Shown: one piece after another, positions 25,711-36,355 of the stretch
Layout: every line of letters begins with the position of its first letter
Numbering within the stretch: position 1 is the stretch's first letter
Source: Mycobacterium paraense
Lineage (GTDB): Bacteria; Actinomycetota; Actinomycetes; Mycobacteriales; Mycobacteriaceae
Assembly (NCBI RefSeq): GCF_002101815.1
Contig: NZ_LQPM01000009.1
Span: 82,448 to 146,447 of the forward strand
DNA length: 64,000 nucleotides
Direction: 5' to 3'
Made by a program: the position numbers and the translations under genes
The notes under the pieces: model-generated
Told to the model about the DNA's origin: nothing
Databases searched by the model: none
The model's input: only the letters and a program-made list of their open reading frames with translations

Positions 25711-25804
25711 GAGTGTGCGGTCTGGGCGTTGTGTGTGCGCTCAGGGTGAGAAATTCGCAGAAATCTCGCCGCCACCGCACACACGACGCCGCAGGCGCAC
25801 ACTC
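25711..25804. repeat. Nested inverted repeat (GTGTG/CACAC element)
   Basis: GAGTGTGCG (25711-25719) pairs with CGCACACTC (25796-25804), and inside it GTGTGTGCG (25731-25739) pairs with CGCACACAC (25776-25784). All four arms are exact. The centre, GAGAAATT...GAAATCTC, is a weaker palindrome. It fills the divergent gap between the GH76 and molybdenum hydroxylase genes. It resembles dispersed mycobacterial intergenic palindromes and could fold as a long cruciform or RNA hairpin. Confidence 0.7.
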
Positions 25805-25827
25805 GGCACCGGAGCATGCTGGAGTCC

Positions 25828-26301
25828 ATGGGAGATTTGACCGTCAATGGGCGGCGGCACGAGGTCGATGCCGAGGACGACACACCGCTGCTGTACGTGC
25901 TGCGCAATCACCTGGGCTTGAAGGGCACCCGGTTCGGCTGCGGGGTGGGGCTGTGCGGCGCGTGTTTCGTGCTCGCCGACGGCCGCCCCGTGTACTCCTG
26001 CGACACCCCGCTGTGGTCGGTGGCCGGCAAGTCGATCCGCACCGTGGAGGGCCTGGGCGACGACGGGCGACCGCACCCGGTGGCGCGCGCCATCGTCGCC
26101 GGGCAGGCGGCGCAATGCGGCTACTGCATGTCGGGGATCGTGGTGGCGGCCGCGGCGCTGCTGGCCGACAACCCCGACCCGACGGAGGACGAGGTGCGCG
26201 CCGCGCTGGACGCCAACCTGTGCCGGTGCGGCTCGCACAATCGGGTGGTCGCGGCGGTGCTGCGCGCCGGGGCCGAACTGCGGGGGTCCACGAATGCCTG
26301 A
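25828..26301 (+). CDS. [2Fe-2S] subunit of a molybdenum hydroxylase (CoxS/IorA-like)
   Basis: 157 residues. An N-terminal plant-type ferredoxin cluster site GCGVGLCGACFV with a later SCDTP cysteine, and a C-terminal second cluster CGYCMSG...NLCRCGSHNRV. It passes electrons from the molybdenum centre of its partner. ATG at 25828 (MGDLTVNG) is preferred; an ATG at 25816 adds four residues. It overlaps the large-subunit gene by eight bases. No FAD subunit gene adjoins, which points to the two-subunit isoquinoline oxidoreductase type. Confidence 0.88.
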   Translation: MGDLTVNGRRHEVDAEDDTPLLYVLRNHLGLKGTRFGCGVGLCGACFVLADGRPVYSCDTPLWSVAGKSIRTVEGLGDDGRPHPVARAIVAGQAAQCGYCMSGIVVAAAALLADNPDPTEDEVRAALDANLCRCGSHNRVVAAVLRAGAELRGSTNA

Positions 26302-28405
26302 CCTGCCGGAGTCGCTTGCGGCCAATCCCATTCTGGGCGAATGGGTTCGGATCGGCCCGGACGGCGTCATCGAGGTGCGCTCGGGCAAGGTCGAGCTGGG
26401 CCAGGGCGTGTTGACGGCGCTGGCGCAGATCGCCGCCGAGGAGCTCGACGTGGGCGTCGGGCGGGTGCGGATGATCGCCGCGTCGACCGATCGCAGCCCC
26501 GACGAGGGCTTCACCGCCGGCAGCCGGTCGATCCAGCAGTCCGGGGCGGCGCTGCGCCAGGCGTGCGCCGAGGCCCGGGCGATCTACCTGGACGCGGCGG
26601 CGGCCAAGCTCTCCGTCGCCCCCGACGAGTTGGACGTCGCCGACGGCGAGTTCAGCGGCCCGCACGGCCTGGCCACCAGCTATTGGGAGCTCGCGGACGA
26701 TTCGCTGTTGGACCGGGCCGCCACCGGGGAGGCGACCCCGAAGCCCGAGTCGGACTACGCCGTCGTCGGCACCGACGTCGCGCGGCTGGACCTGCCCGAC
26801 AAGCTGACCGGGCGGCCGCGCTACCTGCACGACCTCGTAATGGACGGGCAACTGTACGGCCGCGTGGTGCGCCCGCCGTCGCGCGGCGCCCGGCTGCGGG
26901 AGGTCAACACCGAGGCGACCCTGGCGCTGCCCGGGGTGGTCACCGTCGTGCGTGACGGGGAGTTCCTGGGCGTGATCGCCGAACGGGAGGAGGTCGCGGT
27001 GCGCGCGGCCGAGCGGCTGCGCGGCGACGCGACCTGGGACGAGCGGCCGACGCTGCCCGACGAGGGCGACCTGCCCGGGTTTCTCCTGTCGGCGGCGGCC
27101 GAGACGTCGCTGCTGGCGTCCAAAGGGGCCGCGGTGCCGGTTCATTCGACGCGGTCGCATTCGGCCCGCTACCACCGGCCGTACCTGGCGCACGCCTCGA
27201 TCGGGCCGTCGGCCGCGGCGGCGCTCGCGCATCCCGACGGTCGGCTGGAGGTCTGGTCGCACAGCCAGGGCGTGCACGTGCTGCGGCGCGAACTGGCCGC
27301 GGCGCTGGGCCTGCCGGTCGATGCGGTGGTGGTGCGCCACGTCGAGGGGGCCGGTTGCTACGGGCACAACGGCGCCGACGACGCCGCCATGGACGCCGCG
27401 GTGCTGGCCCGGGCGGTGTCCGGGCGGCCGGTGCACCTGGTCTGGTCGCGCGCGGACGAATTGGCTTGGGCGCCTTTCGGTCCCGCCGCGGTGGTCGAGA
27501 TCGCCGCCGAGTGCGGCGACGACGGCGCCGTCGTCGACTGGCGCCACGAGATCTGGAGCGGCAGCTACATGGGCCGGCCCGGCACGACGCCGACGCCGGC
27601 GTTCCTGGCGGCCAGCGAGCGCGCCGGTGGCGAGCCGCTCCGCGCCGGCGGCGAGCCGCCGGTCGAGTGGGGCGGCGGCACCGGCCGCAATTCGGTTCCG
27701 GGCTACGACTTTCCGTCCTATCGGGTGATCAACCATCTGCTGAACGAGATGCCGCTGCGCACCTCGGCGCTGCGTTCGCTGGGGGCGTTCATCAATGTCT
27801 TTGCGGCGGAGTCGTTCCTCGACGAGCTGGCGGTGGCCGCGGGCCGCGACCCGCTCGAGTTCCGGTTGGCGCAGCTGCGCGACGAGCGCGGGCGCGCGGT
27901 GCTGCGGGCGGCGGCGGAGCGGGCCGGCTGGTCGGGGCGGGCGCGGCGGGAATCCGTCGGGCACGGCATCGGGTATGCGCGCTACAAGAATTCGGCCGCC
28001 TACTGCGCGGTAGTCGCCGACGTGGAGGCCGTCGAGCAGGTGCGGGTGCGCCGGCTGGTGATCGCGGTGGACGCCGGGCTGGTGATCAACCCCGACGGCG
28101 CGGCCAACCAGATCGAGGGCGGCGCGATCCAGGCCACCAGCTGGACGCTCAAGGAGCGGGTCCGCTTCGACGGCTTCAACGTCACCAGCGACACCTGGGA
28201 GACCTATCCGATCCTGCGGTTCTCCGAGGTGCCCGCGGTCGACGTCGAATTCGTTGCCGGACAAGGCAATCCCCCGCTGGGAATCGGCGAGTGCGCCCAG
28301 GGCCCGACGGCGGCCGCGATTGCCAACGCCGTGTACGACGCGCTGGGTGTGCGGGTGCGCTCGCTGCCGCTGACGCCCGAGCAGCTCATCGCGACGATGG
28401 ACTAG
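26294..28405 (+). CDS. Molybdopterin-binding large subunit of xanthine dehydrogenase family, IorB-like
   Basis: 703 residues. WVRIGPDGVIEVRSGKVELG (the second of the paired cofactor domains placed first, as in IorB), DLPDKLTGRPRYLHDLVMDG, and C-terminal LGIGECAQGPTAAAIANAVY with the catalytic Glu in GIGE. The loop where CODH has AYxCSFR reads TSALRSLGAF. The reaction is oxidation of an N-heterocycle or aldehyde with water as oxygen donor; the true substrate is unknown. With only the [2Fe-2S] partner present, electrons probably go to a cytochrome or other acceptor. Its end overlaps the CoxE gene by 20 bases. Confidence 0.85.
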   Translation: MPDLPESLAANPILGEWVRIGPDGVIEVRSGKVELGQGVLTALAQIAAEELDVGVGRVRMIAASTDRSPDEGFTAGSRSIQQSGAALRQACAEARAIYLDAAAAKLSVAPDELDVADGEFSGPHGLATSYWELADDSLLDRAATGEATPKPESDYAVVGTDVARLDLPDKLTGRPRYLHDLVMDGQLYGRVVRPPSRGARLREVNTEATLALPGVVTVVRDGEFLGVIAEREEVAVRAAERLRGDATWDERPTLPDEGDLPGFLLSAAAETSLLASKGAAVPVHSTRSHSARYHRPYLAHASIGPSAAAALAHPDGRLEVWSHSQGVHVLRRELAAALGLPVDAVVVRHVEGAGCYGHNGADDAAMDAAVLARAVSGRPVHLVWSRADELAWAPFGPAAVVEIAAECGDDGAVVDWRHEIWSGSYMGRPGTTPTPAFLAASERAGGEPLRAGGEPPVEWGGGTGRNSVPGYDFPSYRVINHLLNEMPLRTSALRSLGAFINVFAAESFLDELAVAAGRDPLEFRLAQLRDERGRAVLRAAAERAGWSGRARRESVGHGIGYARYKNSAAYCAVVADVEAVEQVRVRRLVIAVDAGLVINPDGAANQIEGGAIQATSWTLKERVRFDGFNVTSDTWETYPILRFSEVPAVDVEFVAGQGNPPLGIGECAQGPTAAAIANAVYDALGVRVRSLPLTPEQLIATMD

Positions 28406-29594
28406 CCAATGCGTGCAGCAATTCGCGCAACCCGCTGAGTGAGTGCGCGGGCAGGAACAGGTCGCAATAGGGCAGGGCCGCGGCCATCGAACCGGCCAGC
28501 GGCCGAAAATCGCCTTGCGCCGCACGGGGATTGAGCCACACCAGCGTCGCGGCGCGGCGCCGCAGCCTCGCCATCGCGTGGGCGAGCACGTCGGGCGGGT
28601 CGGCGTCCCAGCCGTCGGAGGCGATGATCACCACCGCGCCGCGAAGAGCGTTGCCGTTGGGTGGGGCCAGCAGGGCGCCGAGGCTGCGGCCGATGAACGT
28701 GCCGCCGTAGCGGTCGGTGACCTTCGCGTTGGCTTTCTGCAGCGCCACCTCGGCCGAGCGGTGCGACAGCACCGGCGTGAGCCGGGTCAGCGACGTCGAG
28801 AACGCGAAGACCTCCGGCCGCAGGCCGTGCCGGCGCAGCGCGGCGGCACGCATGAGATGCAGGTACACCGCGGCGTACGGCTGCATCGAGCGGCTCACGT
28901 CGCAGGCCAGGACCACCCGGCGGGGCCGGCGGCGGGGCCGGGTGCGCGCCAATTTCACTGATTCCCAGCCGGTTTCGCGCGAGGCGTTCATCGTGGCGCG
29001 CAGGTCGATGCGTTTGCCGCCCGCGCTGGGCTCGAACCGCATGCTGCGGCGCCGCGGCCAGCGCGCGACGCTGGCCTCCAGCCAGGAGCCGAGCAGGCGC
29101 AGGTCTTGCGCGTCGAAACGGTCGAACGGCTCGTCGGCGCGGGCGGCGATCCGGCCGGGCAGCAGGTCGGGCAGCAGCACGCTCGTTTCCGCGGACGCGT
29201 CGCGGACGGCGGACGCGCGGGTGGCCCAGGGCAGTCGTTGGGCGCCGGCGCTCGGCGGGGCTCCCGCGGGGCGCACCGTGCCGGCCGCCGGCGTCGTGGG
29301 GCCGGGCACGGGAAGGACCGGTTCGGGGCCCCGGGCGGCGTCGGCCGGGGCCGCGCCGAACGCCGCCTCGAAAACCGCGTCGAAGGCGGCGAGGTCGTCC
29401 ATCCTGTTCACCAGGGTGAGCCGCGCCGCCCAATACAGCGCCGACGTCGTGTCCGGCACCAGCAGCCGCAGCGCCTGCACGAAGCCGGCCTGGCCGTCGG
29501 CGGACACCTGCACCCCCGCGCCGCGCAGGCGCGCCACCAGGGCGGCCGCGAACGCCGCCAGGTCGACGCCCCGCAACAGCAGTGGGGTGCTCAC
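28386..29594 (-). CDS. coxE: CoxE-like VWA-domain protein
   Basis: 402 residues. The C-terminal von Willebrand A domain has the metal site VVLACDVSRSMQPYAAVYLH (DxSxS-like), ALRGAVVIIASDGWDADPP and MARLRRRAATLVWLNP. The N-terminal part is a proline/alanine-rich linker after an AAFAAALVARLRGAGV helix. In Oligotropha CoxE works with the MoxR ATPase CoxD to insert sulfur and copper into the CODH active site. It is the last gene of the leftward cox operon, five bases after CoxG. Confidence 0.86.
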   Translation of the reverse strand: MSTPLLLRGVDLAAFAAALVARLRGAGVQVSADGQAGFVQALRLLVPDTTSALYWAARLTLVNRMDDLAAFDAVFEAAFGAAPADAARGPEPVLPVPGPTTPAAGTVRPAGAPPSAGAQRLPWATRASAVRDASAETSVLLPDLLPGRIAARADEPFDRFDAQDLRLLGSWLEASVARWPRRRSMRFEPSAGGKRIDLRATMNASRETGWESVKLARTRPRRRPRRVVLACDVSRSMQPYAAVYLHLMRAAALRRHGLRPEVFAFSTSLTRLTPVLSHRSAEVALQKANAKVTDRYGGTFIGRSLGALLAPPNGNALRGAVVIIASDGWDADPPDVLAHAMARLRRRAATLVWLNPRAAQGDFRPLAGSMAAALPYCDLFLPAHSLSGLRELLHALASPSSR

Positions 29595-29598
29595 GGGG

Positions 29599-30234
29599 CT
29601 AACGCCTCCGGCGCAACACCCAGATCAGCACCAGCACGGCGAGCACCGCGGCCGCCGCCGCGCCGTACTTCTTGAGCTGGTCGCCGCCGGCCAGGTCGAG
29701 CAGGTCGATGGGTTCGGGCTCCGGGGCCGCGTGCCGCGGCGCGGATTCGGTCGTTGCCGGGCCGGCGGGGCTCGCCGCGGCCGGCGCGTTCTTGGCCGCA
29801 AGCTCGGCCTCGAGCGATTCGACGAACTGGCCCAGCAGCTTCTCCGAAACCTGTTGCAGCATGCCGCTGCCGAACTGGGCCAGCTTGCCGACGATTTTCA
29901 GGTCGGTGTCGACGGTGACGCTGGTGCGGTCCCCGTCCGACTTCAGCTGGGCGGTGACCGTGGCGGCCGCGTTGCCGGTGCCCCGCGACTCCTTGCCCTT
30001 GCCGTCGATGACCGCGCGATACTGCTCGCGGTCCAGCTCGACGAAGTGCACCTTGCCGCTGAACTCGCTGGTCACCGGCCCCACTTTGACCTTGACCTTG
30101 CCGAGGTAGTCGTCGCCCTCGTGGCCGGTCAGCTGGGCTCCGGGCATCAGCGGGATCACCTGCTCCAGGTCGCACAGCACGTCCCAGGCCTGATCGATGG
30201 GCGCGCTGACGGTGAACTGGTTGGCGATCTTCAT
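29599..30234 (-). CDS. coxG: CoxG-like SRPBCC protein with C-terminal membrane anchor
   Basis: 211 residues. Residues 1-145 are the carbon monoxide dehydrogenase subunit G domain: MKIANQFTVSAPIDQAWDVL, VIPLMPGAQL and VDTDLKIVGKLAQFGSGMLQ. A Pro/Ala/Glu linker then leads to a terminal hydrophobic helix (AAAAVLAVLVLIWVLRRRR). CoxG is proposed to help recruit CODH to the cytoplasmic membrane, which the anchor fits. Located between CoxE and MoxR genes. Confidence 0.87.
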   Translation of the reverse strand: MKIANQFTVSAPIDQAWDVLCDLEQVIPLMPGAQLTGHEGDDYLGKVKVKVGPVTSEFSGKVHFVELDREQYRAVIDGKGKESRGTGNAAATVTAQLKSDGDRTSVTVDTDLKIVGKLAQFGSGMLQQVSEKLLGQFVESLEAELAAKNAPAAASPAGPATTESAPRHAAPEPEPIDLLDLAGGDQLKKYGAAAAAVLAVLVLIWVLRRRR

Positions 30235-30247
30235 GCGGCGGGTCCTC

Positions 30248-31126
30248 TCAGGTGCGGCTGTATTCGGCGAACGCGTCGCGAATCAGAGTACGGTCGTCCG
30301 GAGTCTTGGCCAGAGCCCCCAGGCTGGTGACGGCATTCTGGTCGACGAGATCGGCGACGCCCAGCGATACCAGCGCGGCGACCCAGTCGATCGTCTCGGC
30401 GACGCCGGGCGGCTTGTCCAGGTCGAGGTCGCGGACGCGGCCGATGAACTGCGTCGCGTGCTCGATCAGCGGCGCCGTCGCGCCGGGCACGGTCCGGCGG
30501 ACGATCGCGGCGGCCCGTGCGGGCTCCGGATAATCGATCCAGTGGTACAGGCAGCGGCGGCGCAGCGCGTCGTGCAGGTCGCGGCTGCGATTGGAGGTCA
30601 GCACCGCGATCGGCGGGCGCTCGGCGACGAAGGTGCCCAGCTCGGGGACGGTCACGGCGGATTCCCCGAGGAATTCCAGCAGCAGCGCCTCGAATTCGTC
30701 GTCGGCGCGGTCGATTTCGTCGATCAGCAGCACCGGAGGGGCCGGGCCGCGGTGCCGCACGCAGCGCAGGATGGGCCGGTCGACGAGGTATTGCTCGGTG
30801 TAGAGGTCCGCCTCCTCGATGCCCCTGCCGCCGGCCTCGGCCAGCCTGATCGACAACAGCTGGCGCTGGTAGTTCCAGTCGTAGAGCGCCTCGCTGGCGG
30901 TCAGCCCCTCGTAGCACTGCAGCCGCACCAGCTCGGTGTCCAGCACCGCCGCAAGGGTTTTCGCGGCCGTGGTCTTGCCGACGCCGGGCTCCCCTTCCAG
31001 CAGCAGCGGGCGACCGAGCGTGACCGCCAGGTAGATCGCCGCGGCGGTTCCCGCGTCGAGCAGGTAGTCCTGGGCGTCGAAGCGGGCGACGACGTCGTCG
31101 ACATCGGTGAAAGGGGCTGAGCACAT
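30248..31126 (-). CDS. coxD: MoxR-family AAA+ ATPase (CoxD)
   Basis: 292 residues. Walker [17 protein letters not shown], Walker B VLLIDEIDRADDEFEALLLE, sensor VLTSNRSRDLHDALRRRC. CoxD-type MoxR ATPases act with a VWA partner (CoxE, encoded two genes on) to mature the CODH metal centre. ATG at 31126 overlaps the last base of the MobA-like stop, giving coupled translation and deciding the start over a longer frame. Confidence 0.9.
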   Translation of the reverse strand: MCSAPFTDVDDVVARFDAQDYLLDAGTAAAIYLAVTLGRPLLLEGEPGVGKTTAAKTLAAVLDTELVRLQCYEGLTASEALYDWNYQRQLLSIRLAEAGGRGIEEADLYTEQYLVDRPILRCVRHRGPAPPVLLIDEIDRADDEFEALLLEFLGESAVTVPELGTFVAERPPIAVLTSNRSRDLHDALRRRCLYHWIDYPEPARAAAIVRRTVPGATAPLIEHATQFIGRVRDLDLDKPPGVAETIDWVAALVSLGVADLVDQNAVTSLGALAKTPDDRTLIRDAFAEYSRT

Positions 31127-31701
31127 CAGGACTTCACCAGCCGGCGGTAGTCGTCCCAGGTGTCGACGTCGAGCGGGATCCGGCCGTCGACGGCGAGCTC
31201 GCGGACGTGGCACCGGCCCGACTCCGCGATCTTCCACACCGCCTTGTCGCCGTGCAGCTCGCGGAGTTCCCCGAACACGCTGCGGCCCAACCAGAACGGA
31301 TGCCCGATGCCGTCGGCGTAGCGGCACACCGCGATCTCGGCGCCCGGCCCCTCGTCGAGCAATCGCCGCAGCGTGGCCGTCTGTACGCCGGGCTGATCGC
31401 CGAGCATCAGCACGATCCCGTCGGCCCGCGGATCAACCACGTCCAGCGCGGCCCGCAGCGAGGCCGCGCACCCGGTTGCCGGATCCTCGACGCCCACCAC
31501 GTCGGTCCCGTCGAGGCACACCGCGGCGCGCACCTGCTGGGCCGCGCCGCCGAGGGTGACGATGAGCTGGTCGAACCCTGCGCCGCGGGCCACCCCGAGG
31601 GTGGCGCCCAACAGGGTCGTATCCCGGTATGGCAGCAGCTGTTTGGGGGTTCCGAGCCGGCGCGAACGGCCGGCCGCCAGCACGACACCGGTGACGGTCA
31701 T
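31126..31701 (-). CDS. MobA/MocA-like molybdenum cofactor nucleotidyltransferase
   Basis: 191 residues. VTGVVLAAGRSRRLGTPKQL is the NTP-binding loop, followed by VVGVEDPATGCAASLRAAL, GIVLMLGDQPG and GHPFWLGRSVFGEL. It probably attaches CMP (or GMP) to molybdopterin for the molybdenum hydroxylases; CODH uses the cytosine dinucleotide form. Its start overlaps the XdhC-YHS stop as ATGA. A second protein of this type is at 57383. Confidence 0.88.
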   Translation of the reverse strand: MTVTGVVLAAGRSRRLGTPKQLLPYRDTTLLGATLGVARGAGFDQLIVTLGGAAQQVRAAVCLDGTDVVGVEDPATGCAASLRAALDVVDPRADGIVLMLGDQPGVQTATLRRLLDEGPGAEIAVCRYADGIGHPFWLGRSVFGELRELHGDKAVWKIAESGRCHVRELAVDGRIPLDVDTWDDYRRLVKS

Positions 31702-32570
31702 GCGCCAGCTTTCCCGGCGGCGAACGCCGCGCGGCAGCCGGGGCCGCAGAACCAGTAATCCGCGCCGGACACCCGCAGGTGCTCGGTGTCGGGCCCGATC
31801 GTCACCGTCATGCCGCACACCGGATCGACCGCCCCGCACGTCTCGATCGGCGTCGCGACCGCGCGGCACAGGCCGCCGTCGCGGATGCCGGCGACCAGCT
31901 CGGCCGCGATCGAGACCGCGATCTCCGCCGGCGTCTTGGCCCCAATGGCCAGTCCGACCGGGGTGTGCACCCGGGCCTGCTCGTCGTCGGAGAGGTCGAG
32001 TTGGCCGAGGACGGCGGCGCCGCGCACCCTGCTGGCCACCAGCCCGACGTACCCGACGCCGTGATCCAGTGCCGCGCGGATGATTTCGGCCTCCGGGCCG
32101 CCGTGGCTGGCGATCACCACCGCGGTGGCCGCGCCGACGTCGGTGCCGCGGCGGACGTCGTAGCCGAGTACTCCGCACAGCTGGGCCAGCGCCTCGGCGA
32201 TCGGGGTGGCCCCGTGGATCTCGATCAGCGGCGCCGGCAGTTGCGGGGTCAAGAAGATCTCCAGCGATCCGCCGGACAGGCACGGGTTGACGACGACGCA
32301 GGCGCCGGGCGCCTCGGGAAAATGCACGTCGCCGTCGGGCAGCACCCGCAGCAACACGCTCTCGCCCGCCTGCAGCGCGCCCAGCGCCGCCTTGCGGACG
32401 GAGTTCTGGGCGCACTGGCCACCGACGAAGCCCTCGATGGTGCCGTCCGCCAACAGGATTGCCTCGTCGCCCGGGTAGGACGAGGTCGGCGGCTGGGCGC
32501 GCACCACGGTTGCGTGCACGAAGGGCGTCCGTGCCGCCAACAGCTGCTGTGCGCGCTCACTGATCCTCAT
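31698..32570 (-). CDS. XdhC-family maturation protein fused to a YHS domain (CoxF-like)
   Basis: 290 residues. The XdhC part is clear from FVHATVVRAQPPTSSYPGDE, GFVGGQCAQNSVRKAAL, a Rossmann part around IASHGGPEAEIIRAALDHGV and GLAIGAKTPAEIAVSIAAEL. From about residue 247 a YHS domain follows: DPVCGMTV then DYWFCGPGCRAAF, with three Cys suited to a metal. XdhC proteins sulfurate the molybdenum site; the added YHS domain may bind copper or another metal, plausible for the copper-bearing CODH centre (inference). It starts directly at the end of coxL. Confidence 0.87.
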   Translation of the reverse strand: MRISERAQQLLAARTPFVHATVVRAQPPTSSYPGDEAILLADGTIEGFVGGQCAQNSVRKAALGALQAGESVLLRVLPDGDVHFPEAPGACVVVNPCLSGGSLEIFLTPQLPAPLIEIHGATPIAEALAQLCGVLGYDVRRGTDVGAATAVVIASHGGPEAEIIRAALDHGVGYVGLVASRVRGAAVLGQLDLSDDEQARVHTPVGLAIGAKTPAEIAVSIAAELVAGIRDGGLCRAVATPIETCGAVDPVCGMTVTIGPDTEHLRVSGADYWFCGPGCRAAFAAGKAGA

Positions 32571-34966
<2,396 letters not shown>

Positions 34967-34970
<4 letters not shown>

Positions 34971-35443
34971 GACGTCACCTCGCTCGTGCTGTGCTGCGCC
35001 GCCCACTGGATGGACCGCACGATGGTCGTGTATCCCGTGCACCGGCAGATCTGCCCGGAGATCGCCTCGCGGATGGTGTCCTCGTCGGGATGGGGGTCGC
35101 GGTCGAGCAGGGCACGGGCGGTGATCATCATCCCCGGTGTGCAGAAGCCGCACTGCAGCCCGTGGCAGCGCATGAACCCTTCCTGCACGGGGTCCAGCTG
35201 ACCGTTGACCGCGAGCCCTTCGACGGTCCGGACGCTGTGCCCCGACGCCATCACGGCCAGCATCGTGCACGACTTCACCGGCACGCCGTCCACGTCGACC
35301 ACGCACGTCCCGCAGTTGCTGGTGTCGCAGCCCCAGTGTGTTCCGGTGAGCCGCAACTGATCCCGCAGGAAGTGCACCAGCAGCGTCCGGGGCTCGACCT
35401 CGGCGGTGACCTGCTCGCCGTTGACGGTCATAGTGACCTGCAT
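34967..35443 (-). CDS. coxS: Carbon monoxide dehydrogenase, small [2Fe-2S] subunit
   Basis: 158 residues. GCDTSNCGTCVVDVDG binds the ferredoxin-type cluster and CGFCTPGMM...GQICRCTGYTTIV the second cluster. It relays electrons from the CoxL centre to the CoxM flavin. The ATG at 35443 lies two bases after the coxM stop, and its own stop overlaps coxL. Confidence 0.95.
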
Positions 35444-35445
35444 GA

Positions 35446-36324
35446 TCAATTCCCTTCTGCGCGCACGCGTTCCGCGGCGGTGCGCAGCGTGCGGATGGTC
35501 AGTTCGGAGGCGAGGTGCCGCTTGTACTCCGCCGTGCCGCGCACGTCGGTCACCGGATCGCAGGCCGCGGCGGCGCGGCGGCCCGCCTCGGCGAAGGTCT
35601 CCTCGGTGGCCGGCCGTCCGACCAGGGCAGCCGCCAGCTCGGCCAGCGCGCCCGGGTCGGGGTTGACCGCCGTCAGGCCCACCCGCGCGGCCACGATGTC
35701 GGTGCCGTCCAGCGTGACGGCCGACCCGGCCGCCGTCACCGCCCAGTCCCCCACGCGCCGCTCCACCTTGGCGTAGGCGCTGGACGTGTTGAGCCGCACC
35801 GGGATTCGGGCCTCGACCAGGATCTCGTTGTGGGCCAGGGTGGTTTCGTAGGGCCCGGCGACGAACTCGTCGATCGGTATTTCGCGTTCGCCCGCGGGCC
35901 CGCGGGCCAGGCACACCGCGTCCAGCACGGTGCAGACCGTCACCAGGTCCTCGGCCGGATCGGCCTGGCAGAGCGAGCCGCCCAGGGTGCCGCGATTGCG
36001 GACAACCGGGTCGGCGATCACCCGTTCGGCGTCGCGGAAGATCGGGCACACGGCGGCCAGGGTGTCGGACTCCAGGATCTCGCGGTGACGGGTCATGGCG
36101 CCGATGCGCACCAGCGTCGGGTCGGTGATCACGTAGCCGAGCTCGGGCGCCAGGTCGTTGATGTCGACGAGGTACTCCGGGTTGGCGATGCGCAGCTTCA
36201 TCATGGGCAGCAGGCTGTGCCCGCCAGCGATCACCCGCGCCCCCTCCCCCAGCCGATCCAGCAGCCCGACGGCGTGGTCGACGCTGGTTGCGCGTTCGTA
36301 TTCGAAGGGTCCCGGTACTTGCAT
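35446..36324 (-). CDS. coxM: Carbon monoxide dehydrogenase, FAD-binding medium subunit
   Basis: 292 residues. RVIAGGHSLLPMMKLRIAN and DPVVRNRGTLGGSLCQADPA are the two FAD contacts of the CoxM family; the C-terminal domain carries SAYAKVERRVGDWAVTAAGS. It accepts electrons from CoxS and reduces the quinone pool. First structural gene of coxMSL, 31 bases after the XdhC gene. Confidence 0.95.
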   Translation of the reverse strand: MQVPGPFEYERATSVDHAVGLLDRLGEGARVIAGGHSLLPMMKLRIANPEYLVDINDLAPELGYVITDPTLVRIGAMTRHREILESDTLAAVCPIFRDAERVIADPVVRNRGTLGGSLCQADPAEDLVTVCTVLDAVCLARGPAGEREIPIDEFVAGPYETTLAHNEILVEARIPVRLNTSSAYAKVERRVGDWAVTAAGSAVTLDGTDIVAARVGLTAVNPDPGALAELAAALVGRPATEETFAEAGRRAAAACDPVTDVRGTAEYKRHLASELTIRTLRTAAERVRAEGN

Positions 36325-36355
36325 TGCAGCAGTGTCAGCCGCGCTGACAGGGCCG

